Shown one piece after another: positions 15,556 to 24,061 of a DNA stretch of 37,864 bases. The DNA is from Bacteroidales bacterium. Lineage in GTDB: Bacteria; Bacteroidota; Bacteroidia; Bacteroidales; GCA-2748055. The notes below the pieces were generated by a model. It saw only the letters and a program-made list of their open reading frames with translations, did not search any database and was not told where the DNA came from. The DNA lies in contig JAOZQY010000036.1 in assembly GCA_029931975.1 (NCBI GenBank), forward strand, positions 1-37,864, given 5' to 3'. The stretch's first letter is position 1. The number at the start of each line of letters is the position of its first letter. A program made the translations under genes and the position numbers.

Positions 15556-16614
15556 ATGAAAGAAATGAAAAATCTTCTGGGGGTTGTTTTATTAATCTCC
15601 ATTATTTTTATGACAGCCTGCAAGGAGGAGGAGAATGTGGCACCCCTTGTTGAAATCCTGTCCCATGAGGAAGGCGATGTCATTATGGAAGGGTCGCTGG
15701 AAACCATTAAGGCAGAGGCTAATGATGAAGACGGTTCCATCACTCTGCTTAAATTATATATAGAAGGTGAGCAGATGGCCAGCGCTGAGGCTTCCTCCTG
15801 TGAATATGTATGGAATACAGAAGGATTAGACCTTGGAGAATATATTCTGAGTGCCTATGCAACCGACAATGAGGATGAATCCCATGCTGTGAATATCGCA
15901 GTTATGCTGGATGACCCCGGTGGATTTAATCCCGATCTGAGTTATGGAACCCTTACTGATATTGACGGGAACACCTACAGGAGCATTGCCATAGGCGATC
16001 AGATCTGGATGGCCGAGAACCTGAAGGTGACTCATTATGCAGACGGAAGTGCTATTCCGGAGGTTAGTGATGTAGTAATATGGGACGGCATGTCTGCTCA
16101 TGTGGACGCCTATTGCTGGTATGATAATCTATCAACATACGGTGATACCGCAGGAGCCCTTTACACCTGGGCAGCTGCAATGAACAGTGCTGTGAGCAGT
16201 GATGTGATCCCCAGCGGCGTTCAGGGAGTGTGTCCCGATGGATGGCATCTGCCCGGTGATGCAGAATGGAAGACCCTGGAGATGTTCCTGGGCATGACGC
16301 TGGTCGATGCCGACAATCATGATTGGAGGGGAACAGATGAGGGAGGTCAGTTAAAGGAGAAAGGTTTTTCAATCTGGGAAAAGCCCAATGTTGGAGCTGA
16401 TAATTCCAGTGGATTTAGTGCAGTTCCTGGTGGCTTCCGTAATGTAAAGGGTGAGTTTTACAGCTTTGGTGAATATGCCACCTTCTGGACAGCCAGAGAA
16501 AAGGATGGAACAGATAAGGCCTGGTACAGGGCACTTACTTACGACGATGACCTGGTATACCGGCAGTATAACTACAAGAACCAGGGTTTCTCGGTCCGCT
16601 GTGTACAGGATTGA
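15556..16614 (+). CDS. FISUMP-domain lipoprotein with Ig-like domain
   Basis: A 352-residue protein with a lipoprotein signal (lipobox MTAC, Cys22). Residues about 30-115 look like an Ig-like domain (VEILSHEEGDVIMEG, EANDEDGSITLLKLYIEG, GEYILSAYATDNE). The rest matches the Fibrobacter succinogenes major paralogous domain (TIGR02145): YGTLTDIDGNTYRSIAIGDQ, WMAENLKVTHYADG, CPDGWHLPGDAEWKTLE, FSAVPGGFRN, and the closing GFSVRCVQD. These are surface proteins of unknown function that are often present in many paralogous copies. No operon partner is evident. It is divergent from rseC-rnf. Confidence 0.88.
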   Translation: MKEMKNLLGVVLLISIIFMTACKEEENVAPLVEILSHEEGDVIMEGSLETIKAEANDEDGSITLLKLYIEGEQMASAEASSCEYVWNTEGLDLGEYILSAYATDNEDESHAVNIAVMLDDPGGFNPDLSYGTLTDIDGNTYRSIAIGDQIWMAENLKVTHYADGSAIPEVSDVVIWDGMSAHVDAYCWYDNLSTYGDTAGALYTWAAAMNSAVSSDVIPSGVQGVCPDGWHLPGDAEWKTLEMFLGMTLVDADNHDWRGTDEGGQLKEKGFSIWEKPNVGADNSSGFSAVPGGFRNVKGEFYSFGEYATFWTAREKDGTDKAWYRALTYDDDLVYRQYNYKNQGFSVRCVQD

Positions 16615-16667
16615 GACCGGGCTTGACTTCTAAAACATAGTCCAGAGATTGAATCGTTACTGACTTC

Positions 16668-17954
16668 TTATTCGATAAGCCATCGCCAGAGGGGGAGAAT
16701 ACGAATAGTTTTCTTTCCTGAAGAAAGTACTTCATCTTCGTTCATGGTAATGAGAAGACCTTTTTTGAGATTGTATTTTTCTAAGGCATACAGCAGTCCG
16801 GCCACCTCCCTGTTGCGGGTAGCTTGATCTTCAAGATTTACCGTTACCTGTATGGCTTGGTTGATTTGATCGTTTTCTTTTACCAGAAAATCACATTCTT
16901 TGCCTTCCTTGTTGAAAAAAATCTCTTTCTCTTTTCTTTTTAGTTCTGTAAAAACCATGTTTTCCATCAGTCGTCCATGGTCCTGGCTGGCTCTGAATGA
17001 AGTACTGTTGATCAGTCCGGTATCCAGCCCAAAAGTTTTCTTGATACCGGATTGTTGTTTAACGAATGATTCATGGTATTGCGGTAATTGAAAAAGGAGA
17101 TAGATTTCCTCACACCACATTCTAAAGTTATATAGCTGGTCTTTCGATATTTTATGTCCCTGGCTTTTCAATTCCAGGTAAGTTTTATTCACAGAGCTTT
17201 CTTTTGCAGCATTGGCAAGCATCTTTTTGATATATTGCCTGAGTGCATTGTGGTTGCTGATCTGGTAGCGCTCAATCAGGTCCCGGTATATCATGACATC
17301 CAGGTAGGATCTGTGGATCCTTGAACGCAGTTCTTTTGATTGCCCGATAGTGGCAGGATAGCCTCCTTCCTCCATGTACTTTCGAAGTTCAGTTCTGAGC
17401 AGCGACTGTCCCCTGGTAGTATGTGCGTCTGGAGCATCAATATCTTTGTACTGCAGGTATTCGCGGAAGGAAAAGGGAAAAAGTTCCAGCGTTATTGTTC
17501 TGCCCCTGAGCGAGGAGGCAATTTCTTTGCTTAGCAGTTTGGCGCTGCTGCCTGTGATAAACAGATGCCCTTTAAGCATTTCCTGCATCCGGTTAAGAAA
17601 ATGATACCAGCCTGGAATTTCATGGATCTCATCAAAGAAAAACCAACATTCCTTTAATGGGATTTCCTGGACCAATTCTGATTGAGCATCCAGCAAATCC
17701 TGGAAAACAGCAGCATCCCTCGGAATTCTTTCATCCTCGAAATTGACATAAATGATTTGGCTTATTGCTATCCCCTTGGTAGTAAGTTGCTGAATGGCCT
17801 GTTTCAGAAGCGTGGTTTTTCCCGTTCTCCTTCCTCCGACTATAGAAACGATTTGCCTGGCGTTGAGAATTACTTTCGTTTCCCTGGGGATACCCGATAG
17901 CAGGTCTTCGTCCCGGAACTCAGCAAGAATGGTTTTAAACAGTTCAACGGACAT
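16668..17954 (-). CDS. AAA-family ATPase with DUF4143 domain
   Basis: A 428-residue protein with an N-terminal P-loop ATPase domain and a C-terminal DUF4143 domain. Walker A is GGRRTGKTT (about residues 40-48), Walker B is WFFFDEIH (104-111), and FITGSSAKLL carries the sensor-1 region. The C-terminal half ends with KEIFFNKEGKECDFLVKEND, a PD-(D/E)xK-like E-x-DFLV pattern typical of this family. These ATPases are common in Bacteroidota and archaea, often patchily distributed, and have no settled function. The gene stands alone, with recG upstream on the same strand. Two matching palindromes in the 87-bp leader suggest dedicated control. Confidence 0.88.
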   Translation of the reverse strand: MSVELFKTILAEFRDEDLLSGIPRETKVILNARQIVSIVGGRRTGKTTLLKQAIQQLTTKGIAISQIIYVNFEDERIPRDAAVFQDLLDAQSELVQEIPLKECWFFFDEIHEIPGWYHFLNRMQEMLKGHLFITGSSAKLLSKEIASSLRGRTITLELFPFSFREYLQYKDIDAPDAHTTRGQSLLRTELRKYMEEGGYPATIGQSKELRSRIHRSYLDVMIYRDLIERYQISNHNALRQYIKKMLANAAKESSVNKTYLELKSQGHKISKDQLYNFRMWCEEIYLLFQLPQYHESFVKQQSGIKKTFGLDTGLINSTSFRASQDHGRLMENMVFTELKRKEKEIFFNKEGKECDFLVKENDQINQAIQVTVNLEDQATRNREVAGLLYALEKYNLKKGLLITMNEDEVLSSGKKTIRILPLWRWLIE

Positions 17955-17989
17955 GGTTTCATGAGGATTAGGGGATAAAGGTAAGTTAT

Positions 17990-18006
17990 TTCCTTGTAAT
18001 AAGGAA
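17990..18006. promoter_or_regulatory. Proximal palindrome of a tandem operator-like pair upstream of the DUF4143 ATPase
   Basis: TTCCTT-GTAAT-AAGGAA is a perfect 6-bp dyad with a 5-bp spacer. It lies 35 nt before the ATPase start. A -7-like sequence (TACCTTTA on the minus strand, 17983-17976, one mismatch to TAnnTTTG) falls just downstream, so a protein bound here would cover the promoter. Confidence 0.45.
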
Positions 18007-18021
18007 GATATTATGAAATAG

Positions 18022-18038
18022 TTCCTTTTTAAAAGGAC
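18022..18038. promoter_or_regulatory. Distal palindrome of the same pair
   Basis: TTCCTT-TTTAA-AAGGAC has the same arms and spacer length as the proximal copy and starts exactly 32 bp from it, about three helical turns. It ends 3 bp short of the recG stop codon. It could alternatively act as a weak 3' hairpin for recG, but no T-run follows on the minus strand. Confidence 0.45.
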
Positions 18039-18041
18039 ATA

Positions 18042-20144
18042 TTAACTGATTTTTCCCCAGTCAATCCTTCCGGGATTGCCTTTTTTCACATGCTTCTCGA
18101 AGATGAAGTTCTTCTCAAGTTTTAGCTCGGGATCTTCTGCAATAATCAGTTCAGCAATATCGCGGGCCAGCTGAAGGATTTGACCATCGCGACCCAGGTG
18201 GGCAATTTTCAGATTAAAGGGTATACCACTCTGCTGAGTTCCTTCAATATTGCCGGGTCCGCGCAATTTCAGGTCCACCTCGGCGATTTCAAATCCATCG
18301 TTTGTGGCTACCATGGTATCGAGCCGCTTTCGGCCTTCGTCCGATAGTTTGTATCCCGACATCAGGATGCAGTAGGACTGGTCGGCTCCCCGACCCACCC
18401 GACCACGAAGCTGGTGAAGCTGCGATAGTCCAAATCGTTCGGCGCTTTCAATGATCATGATGGAGGCATTGGGCACATCTACGCCTACTTCGATAACGGT
18501 GGTGGCTACCATGATGTGGGTGCGGCCGGCTACGAAATGAGACATGGAGGCTTCTTTTTCTTCTGCTTTCATTTTCCCATGTACCACGCTGACCTGGTAA
18601 TCGGGAGGAGGGAAGGCCCGGGAGATACTTTCATAGCCATCCTCCAGGTCCTTGTAATCCATGGTTTCCGATTCTTTGATAAGTGGGTAGACAATGTAGG
18701 CCTGCCTTCCAAGGGCCAGTTGTTTTTTCAGGAAGCCGAATACCTGAAGCCGTTTGGAATCGTAGGAGTGGCGGGTGATAATGGTTTTCCGGCCGGGGGG
18801 GAGTTCATCAATGACCGACACATCCAGATCCCCGTACAGGGTCATTGCCAGGGTGCGGGGGATGGGTGTGGCAGTCATCACCAGCACATGGGGGAGCACA
18901 TCGGCTTTCTTCCAGAGCCGGGCCCGCTGCGCCACCCCGAAACGTTGTTGTTCATCGATTACCACCAGTCCCAGGCGTTTAAATTGAACCACATCCTCAA
19001 TGACGGCATGGGTACCAATAAGTATATGCAGGCTTCCATCAAGCAAGCCCTCGTGGATGGGCACCCGGTCCGCTTTTTTCACGGAACCGGTTAAGAGCTC
19101 AACACGTACATCCATTCCCTCCAAAAAGCTGCTGATGCTTTGGTAATGCTGCTGGGCCAGGATCTCCGTGGGGGCCATAATGCAGGTTTGGAAACCATTG
19201 TCCATGGCAATAAGCATGGACATTAAGGCCACCAGGGTTTTCCCGCTTCCCACATCGCCCTGCAAGAGCCGGTTCATTTGTCGGCCCGATCCCATATCCC
19301 TTCGTATCTCCTTCATCACCTTCTTCTGTGCCCCGGTGAGTTCAAAAGGAAGGTGTTCCCTGTAAAAGGTGTTGAAGCTCTCACCAACGGTCTCAAATAC
19401 ATTCCCCCGAAAACGCCTGTTTCGTTCGGTTTTCCCCTTCAGGATATTGAGTTGTATATAGAACAGCTCCTCGAATTTGAGTCTGAGTTCTGCTTTTTTA
19501 TATTCCTGCAGTGAATCCGGGAAATGGATCTGCCGCATGGCACTGTCCAGATTGATCAGGTTCAGTTTTTGCAGGAGCCAGGCCGGCAGTGTTTCCTCAA
19601 ATTTTTTCGGAAGGCCCTTGATCAGGTTGGCCATCAGTTTGCTGATAGCCCTGGAGGTGAGGTAGTGGTCCTTTAGTTTTTCAGTTGTGGAGTATACCGC
19701 CTGCAGTTTTGAGCTGACCGCATGTTTTTTTTCCGGATCCTCCAGTTCCGGATGAACCACATTTAGTTTTCGCTGGTACACAGATGGCCTGCCAAAAACT
19801 ACCAGATTCTTTCCCACCGGGAAGTTTTCGGGAATCCATTTGGCTCCCTTGAACCACACCAGTTCGATGTGCCCGCTGCCATCGGTAAAATCGGCAACCA
19901 GTCGCTTTCCTCGTCCCTTGCCAATGGAAGCATAGCTGTGAATCTTTCCCCTGATCTGAATAAAAGGCATATCAGACGTGATTTCAGATATTTTATAGAA
20001 TCTGCTCCGGTCCTCATAGCGGTAGGGATAGTGGGTTAGCAGATCCTCAACCGTATTAATCTTCAGCTCCTGCCTGAGTATGTCGGCACGTTTGGGGCCC
20101 ACACCCGGAAGAAATTGAATGTCCTGTTGAAGATATTGTTGCAT
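18042..20144 (-). CDS. recG: ATP-dependent DNA helicase RecG
   Basis: A 700-residue full-length RecG. An N-terminal wedge/OB domain (FLPGVGPKRADILRQELKIN, then an OB-fold at about residues 60-130) precedes the superfamily 2 helicase core. Visible motifs are Walker A GDVGSGKT (296-303), IMAPTEILAQQH, the DEQQ box (397-400, VVIDEQQRFGV), MTATPIPRTLAMTLYGDLD, and QLHQLRGRVGRG. The C-terminal GTQQSGIPFNLKIAHLGRD is the RecG TRG-like region. It remodels stalled replication forks and branched recombination intermediates. The start at 20144 fits the usual N terminus. The divergent methyltransferase gene begins 47 nt away. Confidence 0.97.
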   Translation of the reverse strand: MQQYLQQDIQFLPGVGPKRADILRQELKINTVEDLLTHYPYRYEDRSRFYKISEITSDMPFIQIRGKIHSYASIGKGRGKRLVADFTDGSGHIELVWFKGAKWIPENFPVGKNLVVFGRPSVYQRKLNVVHPELEDPEKKHAVSSKLQAVYSTTEKLKDHYLTSRAISKLMANLIKGLPKKFEETLPAWLLQKLNLINLDSAMRQIHFPDSLQEYKKAELRLKFEELFYIQLNILKGKTERNRRFRGNVFETVGESFNTFYREHLPFELTGAQKKVMKEIRRDMGSGRQMNRLLQGDVGSGKTLVALMSMLIAMDNGFQTCIMAPTEILAQQHYQSISSFLEGMDVRVELLTGSVKKADRVPIHEGLLDGSLHILIGTHAVIEDVVQFKRLGLVVIDEQQRFGVAQRARLWKKADVLPHVLVMTATPIPRTLAMTLYGDLDVSVIDELPPGRKTIITRHSYDSKRLQVFGFLKKQLALGRQAYIVYPLIKESETMDYKDLEDGYESISRAFPPPDYQVSVVHGKMKAEEKEASMSHFVAGRTHIMVATTVIEVGVDVPNASIMIIESAERFGLSQLHQLRGRVGRGADQSYCILMSGYKLSDEGRKRLDTMVATNDGFEIAEVDLKLRGPGNIEGTQQSGIPFNLKIAHLGRDGQILQLARDIAELIIAEDPELKLEKNFIFEKHVKKGNPGRIDWGKIS

Positions 20145-20191
20145 GCGTGAAGCAATTTATGTAAAATTAGCCTATTGCAGAAACCTGGGAT

Positions 20192-20908
20192 ATGCTTTGG
20201 CGAGTCTTTAAATACATCTCACACCAGTTTTTTTTCCGTCACCGGAAAGGCCATGGGATTCACTCCCCCTATATTTTTGAGTTTGTGAACCAGATCCTTT
20301 TCAATTCGGCAGGAATTGAAACTCCGGCTGAAATTCTGGGGGAGCACCGGAGGATGTCTTCTGAATATGTTTTTGTAAGGCGTGCGTCGGTTTCGACACG
20401 ATATGGTTCGCTGCTGTATCGGATCATATACTGGTTCCAACCGGATATGATCCTCGAACTGGGTACAGGAATTGGAATCAGTACCATCTATCTCTCTTCA
20501 GGAGCCCCGGACACCCCGCTTCACTCCATTGAGGGTAACATGGAGCGTGCTACCATTGCGGCACAGTTGATCTGCCGTTGCTGTCCGGGACCCGTTTCGA
20601 TCCATTGGGGAGAGATGGAGAAAAAGCTGGAGGAGTTGCTTCCCATGCTGCCACCTCGTTTTGTAGCCTTTGTGGATGGCAATCACCACTATGAGCCCAC
20701 CGTGGTCTATGTGCGGGAATTGGTAGACAGGGCAGGTGATGAAGCAATTATTGTGATGGATGATATCTACTGGTCCAGGGGAATGTTGAGGGCCTGGAAA
20801 GAGATAGGCTCATGGCCCGAAGTAAAGGTAAGCATGGATCTCTTTCATTCTGGAATTCTGCTATTAAGAAAGGACCTCCAAAAAACAGATTTAAAAATTA
20901 AGTTTTAA
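20192..20908 (+). CDS. Class I SAM-dependent methyltransferase
   Basis: A 238-residue protein. The SAM-binding motif I is MILELGTGIGISTIYLSS, followed by the acidic loop HSIEGN and the FVAFVDGNHHYEPTVVYVRE segment, and VMDDIYWSRGMLRAWKEI. This pattern, with a DGNHxYEPT-like motif, matches O-methyltransferase-3-like proteins found widely in Bacteroidota. Substrate unknown. The N-terminal RHRKGHGIHSPYIFEFVNQI is typical of this subgroup. The gene is divergent from recG and 59 nt ahead of the ABC ATPase, with which it may share a transcript. Confidence 0.8.
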   Translation: MLWRVFKYISHQFFFRHRKGHGIHSPYIFEFVNQILFNSAGIETPAEILGEHRRMSSEYVFVRRASVSTRYGSLLYRIIYWFQPDMILELGTGIGISTIYLSSGAPDTPLHSIEGNMERATIAAQLICRCCPGPVSIHWGEMEKKLEELLPMLPPRFVAFVDGNHHYEPTVVYVRELVDRAGDEAIIVMDDIYWSRGMLRAWKEIGSWPEVKVSMDLFHSGILLLRKDLQKTDLKIKF

Positions 20909-20967
20909 ACCTTTTAAGGAAAATATCTTCTTATTAATATGTATTTTCGTCATCAATAATTCAAGAA

Positions 20968-21666
20968 ATGGAAACAATTATCAGCCTGGAACAAATTGTT
21001 AAGAACTATTATATTGGTTCTATTACTGTTAAGGCCCTTCGTGCAGTTGATATTGATATTAAGAGTAATGAGTATGTGGCCATCATGGGGCCCTCGGGTT
21101 CAGGGAAATCTACGCTGATGAATCTGGTGGGCGCTCTGGATACACCTACCAGCGGGGAATATATTCTGAATGGAACCGATGTAAGTAAGATGGATGATAA
21201 CCGACTGGCCGAAATCAGGAACCAGGAGATTGGGTTCATTTTCCAGACCTTTAACCTGCTTCCCAGGTATACAGCACTGGAGAATGTGATGCTTCCCCTT
21301 ATTTATGCGGGCGTTCCCAAGTCTGAACGTGCAGAAAAGGCGACAAAGGTTCTTACCGAAGTGGGTCTGGCTGACCGGATGGATCATAAACCCAATGAAT
21401 TATCGGGTGGACAACGGCAGAGAGTGGCAGTGGCCCGTGCACTGGTAAACAACCCTTCAATTATCCTGGCCGATGAGCCAACGGGAAACCTGGATTCAAA
21501 AACTTCTGTGGATATCATGAAATTATTCGGTGAGATCCACAAAAAAGGAAATACCATTATCCTGGTAACCCATGAAGAGTCAATTGCCCGATACGCACAC
21601 CGGATCATAAGATTACTTGACGGGGAGGTTGATAAAATCGAGATTAATAAAAATCCGGAGATATAA
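20968..21666 (+). CDS. ABC transporter ATP-binding protein, LolD/MacB type
   Basis: A 232-residue single ABC ATPase. Walker A is [12 protein letters not shown], the Q-loop is [20 protein letters not shown], the signature is [15 protein letters not shown], Walker B is [12 protein letters not shown], and the switch His lies in VTHEES. The sequence belongs to the LolD/MacB (type VII, mechanotransmission) class, which works with FtsX-like permeases in lipoprotein release, export or cell-division control. No permease gene is nearby, so its partner must be encoded elsewhere. The stop codon TAA overlaps the likely start of the adenosyltransferase, so the two are coupled. Confidence 0.9.
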   Translation: METIISLEQIVKNYYIGSITVKALRAVDIDIKSNEYVAIMGPSGSGKSTLMNLVGALDTPTSGEYILNGTDVSKMDDNRLAEIRNQEIGFIFQTFNLLPRYTALENVMLPLIYAGVPKSERAEKATKVLTEVGLADRMDHKPNELSGGQRQRVAVARALVNNPSIILADEPTGNLDSKTSVDIMKLFGEIHKKGNTIILVTHEESIARYAHRIIRLLDGEVDKIEINKNPEI

Positions 21667-22220
21667 AAAATTCAAGTATCTATACCAGGGGAGGCGATAA
21701 GGGAAAAACTTCCCTCATTGGCGGCAGGCGGGTACCAAAATACCATTCCCGCATTGAAGCCTATGGCTCGGTGGACGAATTAATGGCCCACACTTCCATG
21801 TTGCGTGACATGGTAAACGATGAGCAGATTCGCGCGGATCTCTTAAGTATTCTGAATATTCAGATGGCAAGTGTCTCAGTACTTGCATCTGATTGTGATG
21901 ATTGCCCCCTTGAGATTCCGGTGGTGGGAGAAGATCAGGTAAGCTTCCTGGAAAAGAAAATCGACGAAATGGACGCAGCACTTGAGCCGCTCACTTCTTT
22001 TGTAATTCCCGGCGGGGCTCCGGTGGTATCCCAGGCACATATTGTAAGGACGGTTTGCAGGCGGACCGAGCGATGCATATTGAGATTGTCCCAGGATGTT
22101 AATATTCAGGAAGATATACTATGTTTTTACAACCGGCTTTCGGATTATTTTTTCGTTCTCTCCCGTAAATTATCACAACTTTCCGGACTTATTCAGGAAC
22201 CTTGGAAACCCGAGTTGTAG
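21663..22220 (+). CDS. pduO: Cob(I)alamin adenosyltransferase, PduO type, apparently starting at ATA
   Basis: The frame encodes a PduO-type corrinoid adenosyltransferase (ATP + cob(I)alamin to adenosylcobalamin). Conserved parts include the ATP-binding [15 protein letters not shown] near the N terminus, then [17 protein letters not shown] and the C-terminal [13 protein letters not shown] region. No ATG, GTG or TTG precedes the YTRGGD motif. The first usual start, GTG at 21771, would remove this essential loop. The ATA at 21663 stands where family members carry ATG (M-K-x-S-x-I/V-Y-T). It overlaps the ABC gene's stop as ATAA, where ATGA would be the classic coupled form. A 185-residue product is therefore assumed. 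ATA initiation, a mutated start or a base-calling error are all possible. Confidence 0.75.
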   Translation: MKNSSIYTRGGDKGKTSLIGGRRVPKYHSRIEAYGSVDELMAHTSMLRDMVNDEQIRADLLSILNIQMASVSVLASDCDDCPLEIPVVGEDQVSFLEKKIDEMDAALEPLTSFVIPGGAPVVSQAHIVRTVCRRTERCILRLSQDVNIQEDILCFYNRLSDYFFVLSRKLSQLSGLIQEPWKPEL

Positions 22221-22244
22221 GAATGATTTTTTTTTCTATATTTG
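22215..22244 (+). promoter_or_regulatory. Bacteroidota-type promoter for the DUF2795 gene
   Basis: A -7 box TATATTTG at 22237-22244 matches TAnnTTTG completely, and a TTG at 22215-22217 lies 19 nt upstream as a -33 element. The predicted transcript starts near 22250, leaving an untranslated leader of about 37 nt. The -33 element overlaps the last codons of the adenosyltransferase. Confidence 0.6.
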
Positions 22245-22286
22245 CGGCTTTTAAAGGAAGCTTTGTATTATTAAATGAATTAGTAG

Positions 22287-22508
22287 ATGTATTGGACCCT
22301 CGAATTAGCCTCTAAACTTGAAGATGCCCCATGGCCCGCCACTAAGGAGGAGCTCATAGACTTTGCCATAAGATCAGGTGCACCCATGGAAGTAATTGAA
22401 AACCTACAGGAGATTGAGGATGAAGGTGATGTTTATGAAAGCATTGAAGATATCTGGCCCGACTATCCCAGCAAGGACGATTTTTTCTTTAATGAAGATG
22501 AATACTAA
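22287..22508 (+). CDS. Small acidic DUF2795 protein
   Basis: A 73-residue, strongly acidic protein. It has the WPATKEELIDFAIRSGAPMEVIENLQ core of DUF2795 and an acidic tail (DIWPDYPSKDDFFFNEDEY). Near-identical small proteins are widespread in Bacteroidota, and function is not known. A clear promoter of its own lies upstream, so it is probably expressed separately from the adenosyltransferase. It is convergent with the OstA-like gene, 20 nt apart, with no obvious terminator between. Confidence 0.85.
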   Translation: MYWTLELASKLEDAPWPATKEELIDFAIRSGAPMEVIENLQEIEDEGDVYESIEDIWPDYPSKDDFFFNEDEY

Positions 22509-22528
22509 ATTCAGGGCTGTTTCCCTTT

Positions 22529-24061
22529 CTATTTCCAGATAAATACATCTTCCCATTTGAGGGGGCGCCACTCCTCGAGCCACTTGAAATCACTTAAACG
22601 AGTTTCTTCGGAAGGAAACATGGCCAGGGGATAATAGGTTCCGTCGGGCTGGGAGGTATATACCACCTTTGAAATCTGCTTGTCTTTCAGATATATACTC
22701 AGATTACTGCACACTGTTTTATTGGCTCCCACAAGTACATCCTGATCAGTGGCATAATAAATGGTTTGTCCATTCCCTGTTACATCAATCTTTGTCAGTT
22801 CGTTATCTGTAAAATAGCCGGTCATCTCTTTGCCCCTCATCTGGTCAAAAGAGACGGAATCTTTTTGTGAGGCCACGAAGGCCACCCCATTGAGCTGCAT
22901 TCGCTCCAGTTTCTGGTCAACCATATTGACCCTGATATGACTGGCAGTTAGCTGGTTTTCATCTGTCCAGAGCACAGGATCCACATAAAAGTCAAAGGCA
23001 CTGTCGGCTTCCACATACACCAGCGAATCGCACATTACCTGCAGATCGGTCCGGAATATCTTTACTTTGTGATAGGCCCTCAGGATCCTGCTTGCTTCTT
23101 CAAAATCAGGATTTTGCATTGTGCGAAGGGTGTCGGCGTGTACATACATGGTGTCGGGACCGTCGATCTGTATCATCAGGGCGCTGTCAGTGACCATGAC
23201 ACGTTCCCTATCGCTGAAATAGAGCCCGAAATTCCCTTTCAGGATTATATTCTGGGCTGTGTCGATCATCTCCACATTGGAAATGGCTCTTCCAAATCCC
23301 TGTTCTGCTTCATAGTAGAGGGTATCTCCCTTCAGTATTCTGCCAGCCTCTTCCATATAGGCATGATCGGTGACATAGGAGATGTCCTGCTGCATGTCGT
23401 ACCATCCGTCTTCACAGTAGATATAGCGATCTTCGCCGGTAATAACTGTGGGGCCGCTGAAGTAAGAGATCTCCGTCCGGGTATCGTACTTCATGCTGTC
23501 GGTATGGATAGTGTAATCTGGATTGGTAATGACCACACTATCCATGAAATAGAATATTTCTGCATCCAGAATAAAGCGTCCCCTGCCGCTTGTGAGCCGG
23601 CTATCTCCCTGTGTCAGGATACCTCCACCCATATAATAGGCGATGCCTGCCAGGCGGTTGTAATTGAGCGAATCGGTGAGCAGGGTGATATCATTGTTGA
23701 CCAGTTTTACATTATTCCTGACACGGGCAATTCTGGTGATGCCGTCATAAAAAGCCACATCGCCTGTGAGTTCCAGGGTGTCGGCCTGTTGTATCCTGAC
23801 ATTGCTGAAGGCATCCACCGAAGAGGTGGCGGGATAGAAGTAAGCAGAATCGCAGGTCATCACCACATCTTCGTGTTTCAACCTTACATCACCAATGAGT
23901 TTCCGGGCATCTTTCCCGATTTTTACATCATAAGCGGTCAGATCGGCATTTAGAATCTCCAGCATGGTCACTTTCTGTCCCCAAGCCAGCTGCAAAGAAA
24001 GCAGCAGACAGAACATAAGGAAGCCTGTACGCAGGAATCGCTTATGCCTGAGAGGGATCAT
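22529..24061 (-). CDS. OstA/LptA-like periplasmic protein
   Basis: A 510-residue protein with a signal peptide (cleavage after about LQLAWGQ). The mature part is made of repeating short beta-strands of the OstA/LptA/LptD-N jelly-roll type: LIGDVRLKHEDVVMTCDSAYFYP, NVRIQQADTLELTGD, NNVKLVNNDITLLTDSLNYN, and similar units. It probably takes part in lipopolysaccharide transport to the outer membrane. Bacteroidota commonly carry this longer form. The ATG at 24061 overlaps the upstream SurA-like stop as ATGA and is preferred over an in-frame ATG 11 codons earlier. It is the last gene of the guaB-to-ostA block. Confidence 0.85.
   Translation of the reverse strand: MIPLRHKRFLRTGFLMFCLLLSLQLAWGQKVTMLEILNADLTAYDVKIGKDARKLIGDVRLKHEDVVMTCDSAYFYPATSSVDAFSNVRIQQADTLELTGDVAFYDGITRIARVRNNVKLVNNDITLLTDSLNYNRLAGIAYYMGGGILTQGDSRLTSGRGRFILDAEIFYFMDSVVITNPDYTIHTDSMKYDTRTEISYFSGPTVITGEDRYIYCEDGWYDMQQDISYVTDHAYMEEAGRILKGDTLYYEAEQGFGRAISNVEMIDTAQNIILKGNFGLYFSDRERVMVTDSALMIQIDGPDTMYVHADTLRTMQNPDFEEASRILRAYHKVKIFRTDLQVMCDSLVYVEADSAFDFYVDPVLWTDENQLTASHIRVNMVDQKLERMQLNGVAFVASQKDSVSFDQMRGKEMTGYFTDNELTKIDVTGNGQTIYYATDQDVLVGANKTVCSNLSIYLKDKQISKVVYTSQPDGTYYPLAMFPSEETRLSDFKWLEEWRPLKWEDVFIWK

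Noticed and set aside
16668-17954. DUF4143 ATPase considered as part of a defence or toxin-antitoxin system
   Set aside because: It has no partner gene, no other defence genes lie nearby, and there are no signs of a mobile element around it.
21646-21680. Programmed frameshift from the ABC ATPase gene into the adenosyltransferase frame
   Set aside because: The A-rich stretch TAAAAAT gives only a weak slippery site with a first-position mismatch after slipping, and no downstream stimulatory structure is evident. An ATA start or a G-to-A change is simpler.
23069-23953. 294-residue plus-strand frame opposite the OstA-like gene
   Set aside because: It is a shadow frame. The minus-strand protein has a signal peptide and regular OstA repeats, while the plus-strand frame shows no signal peptide or domain.
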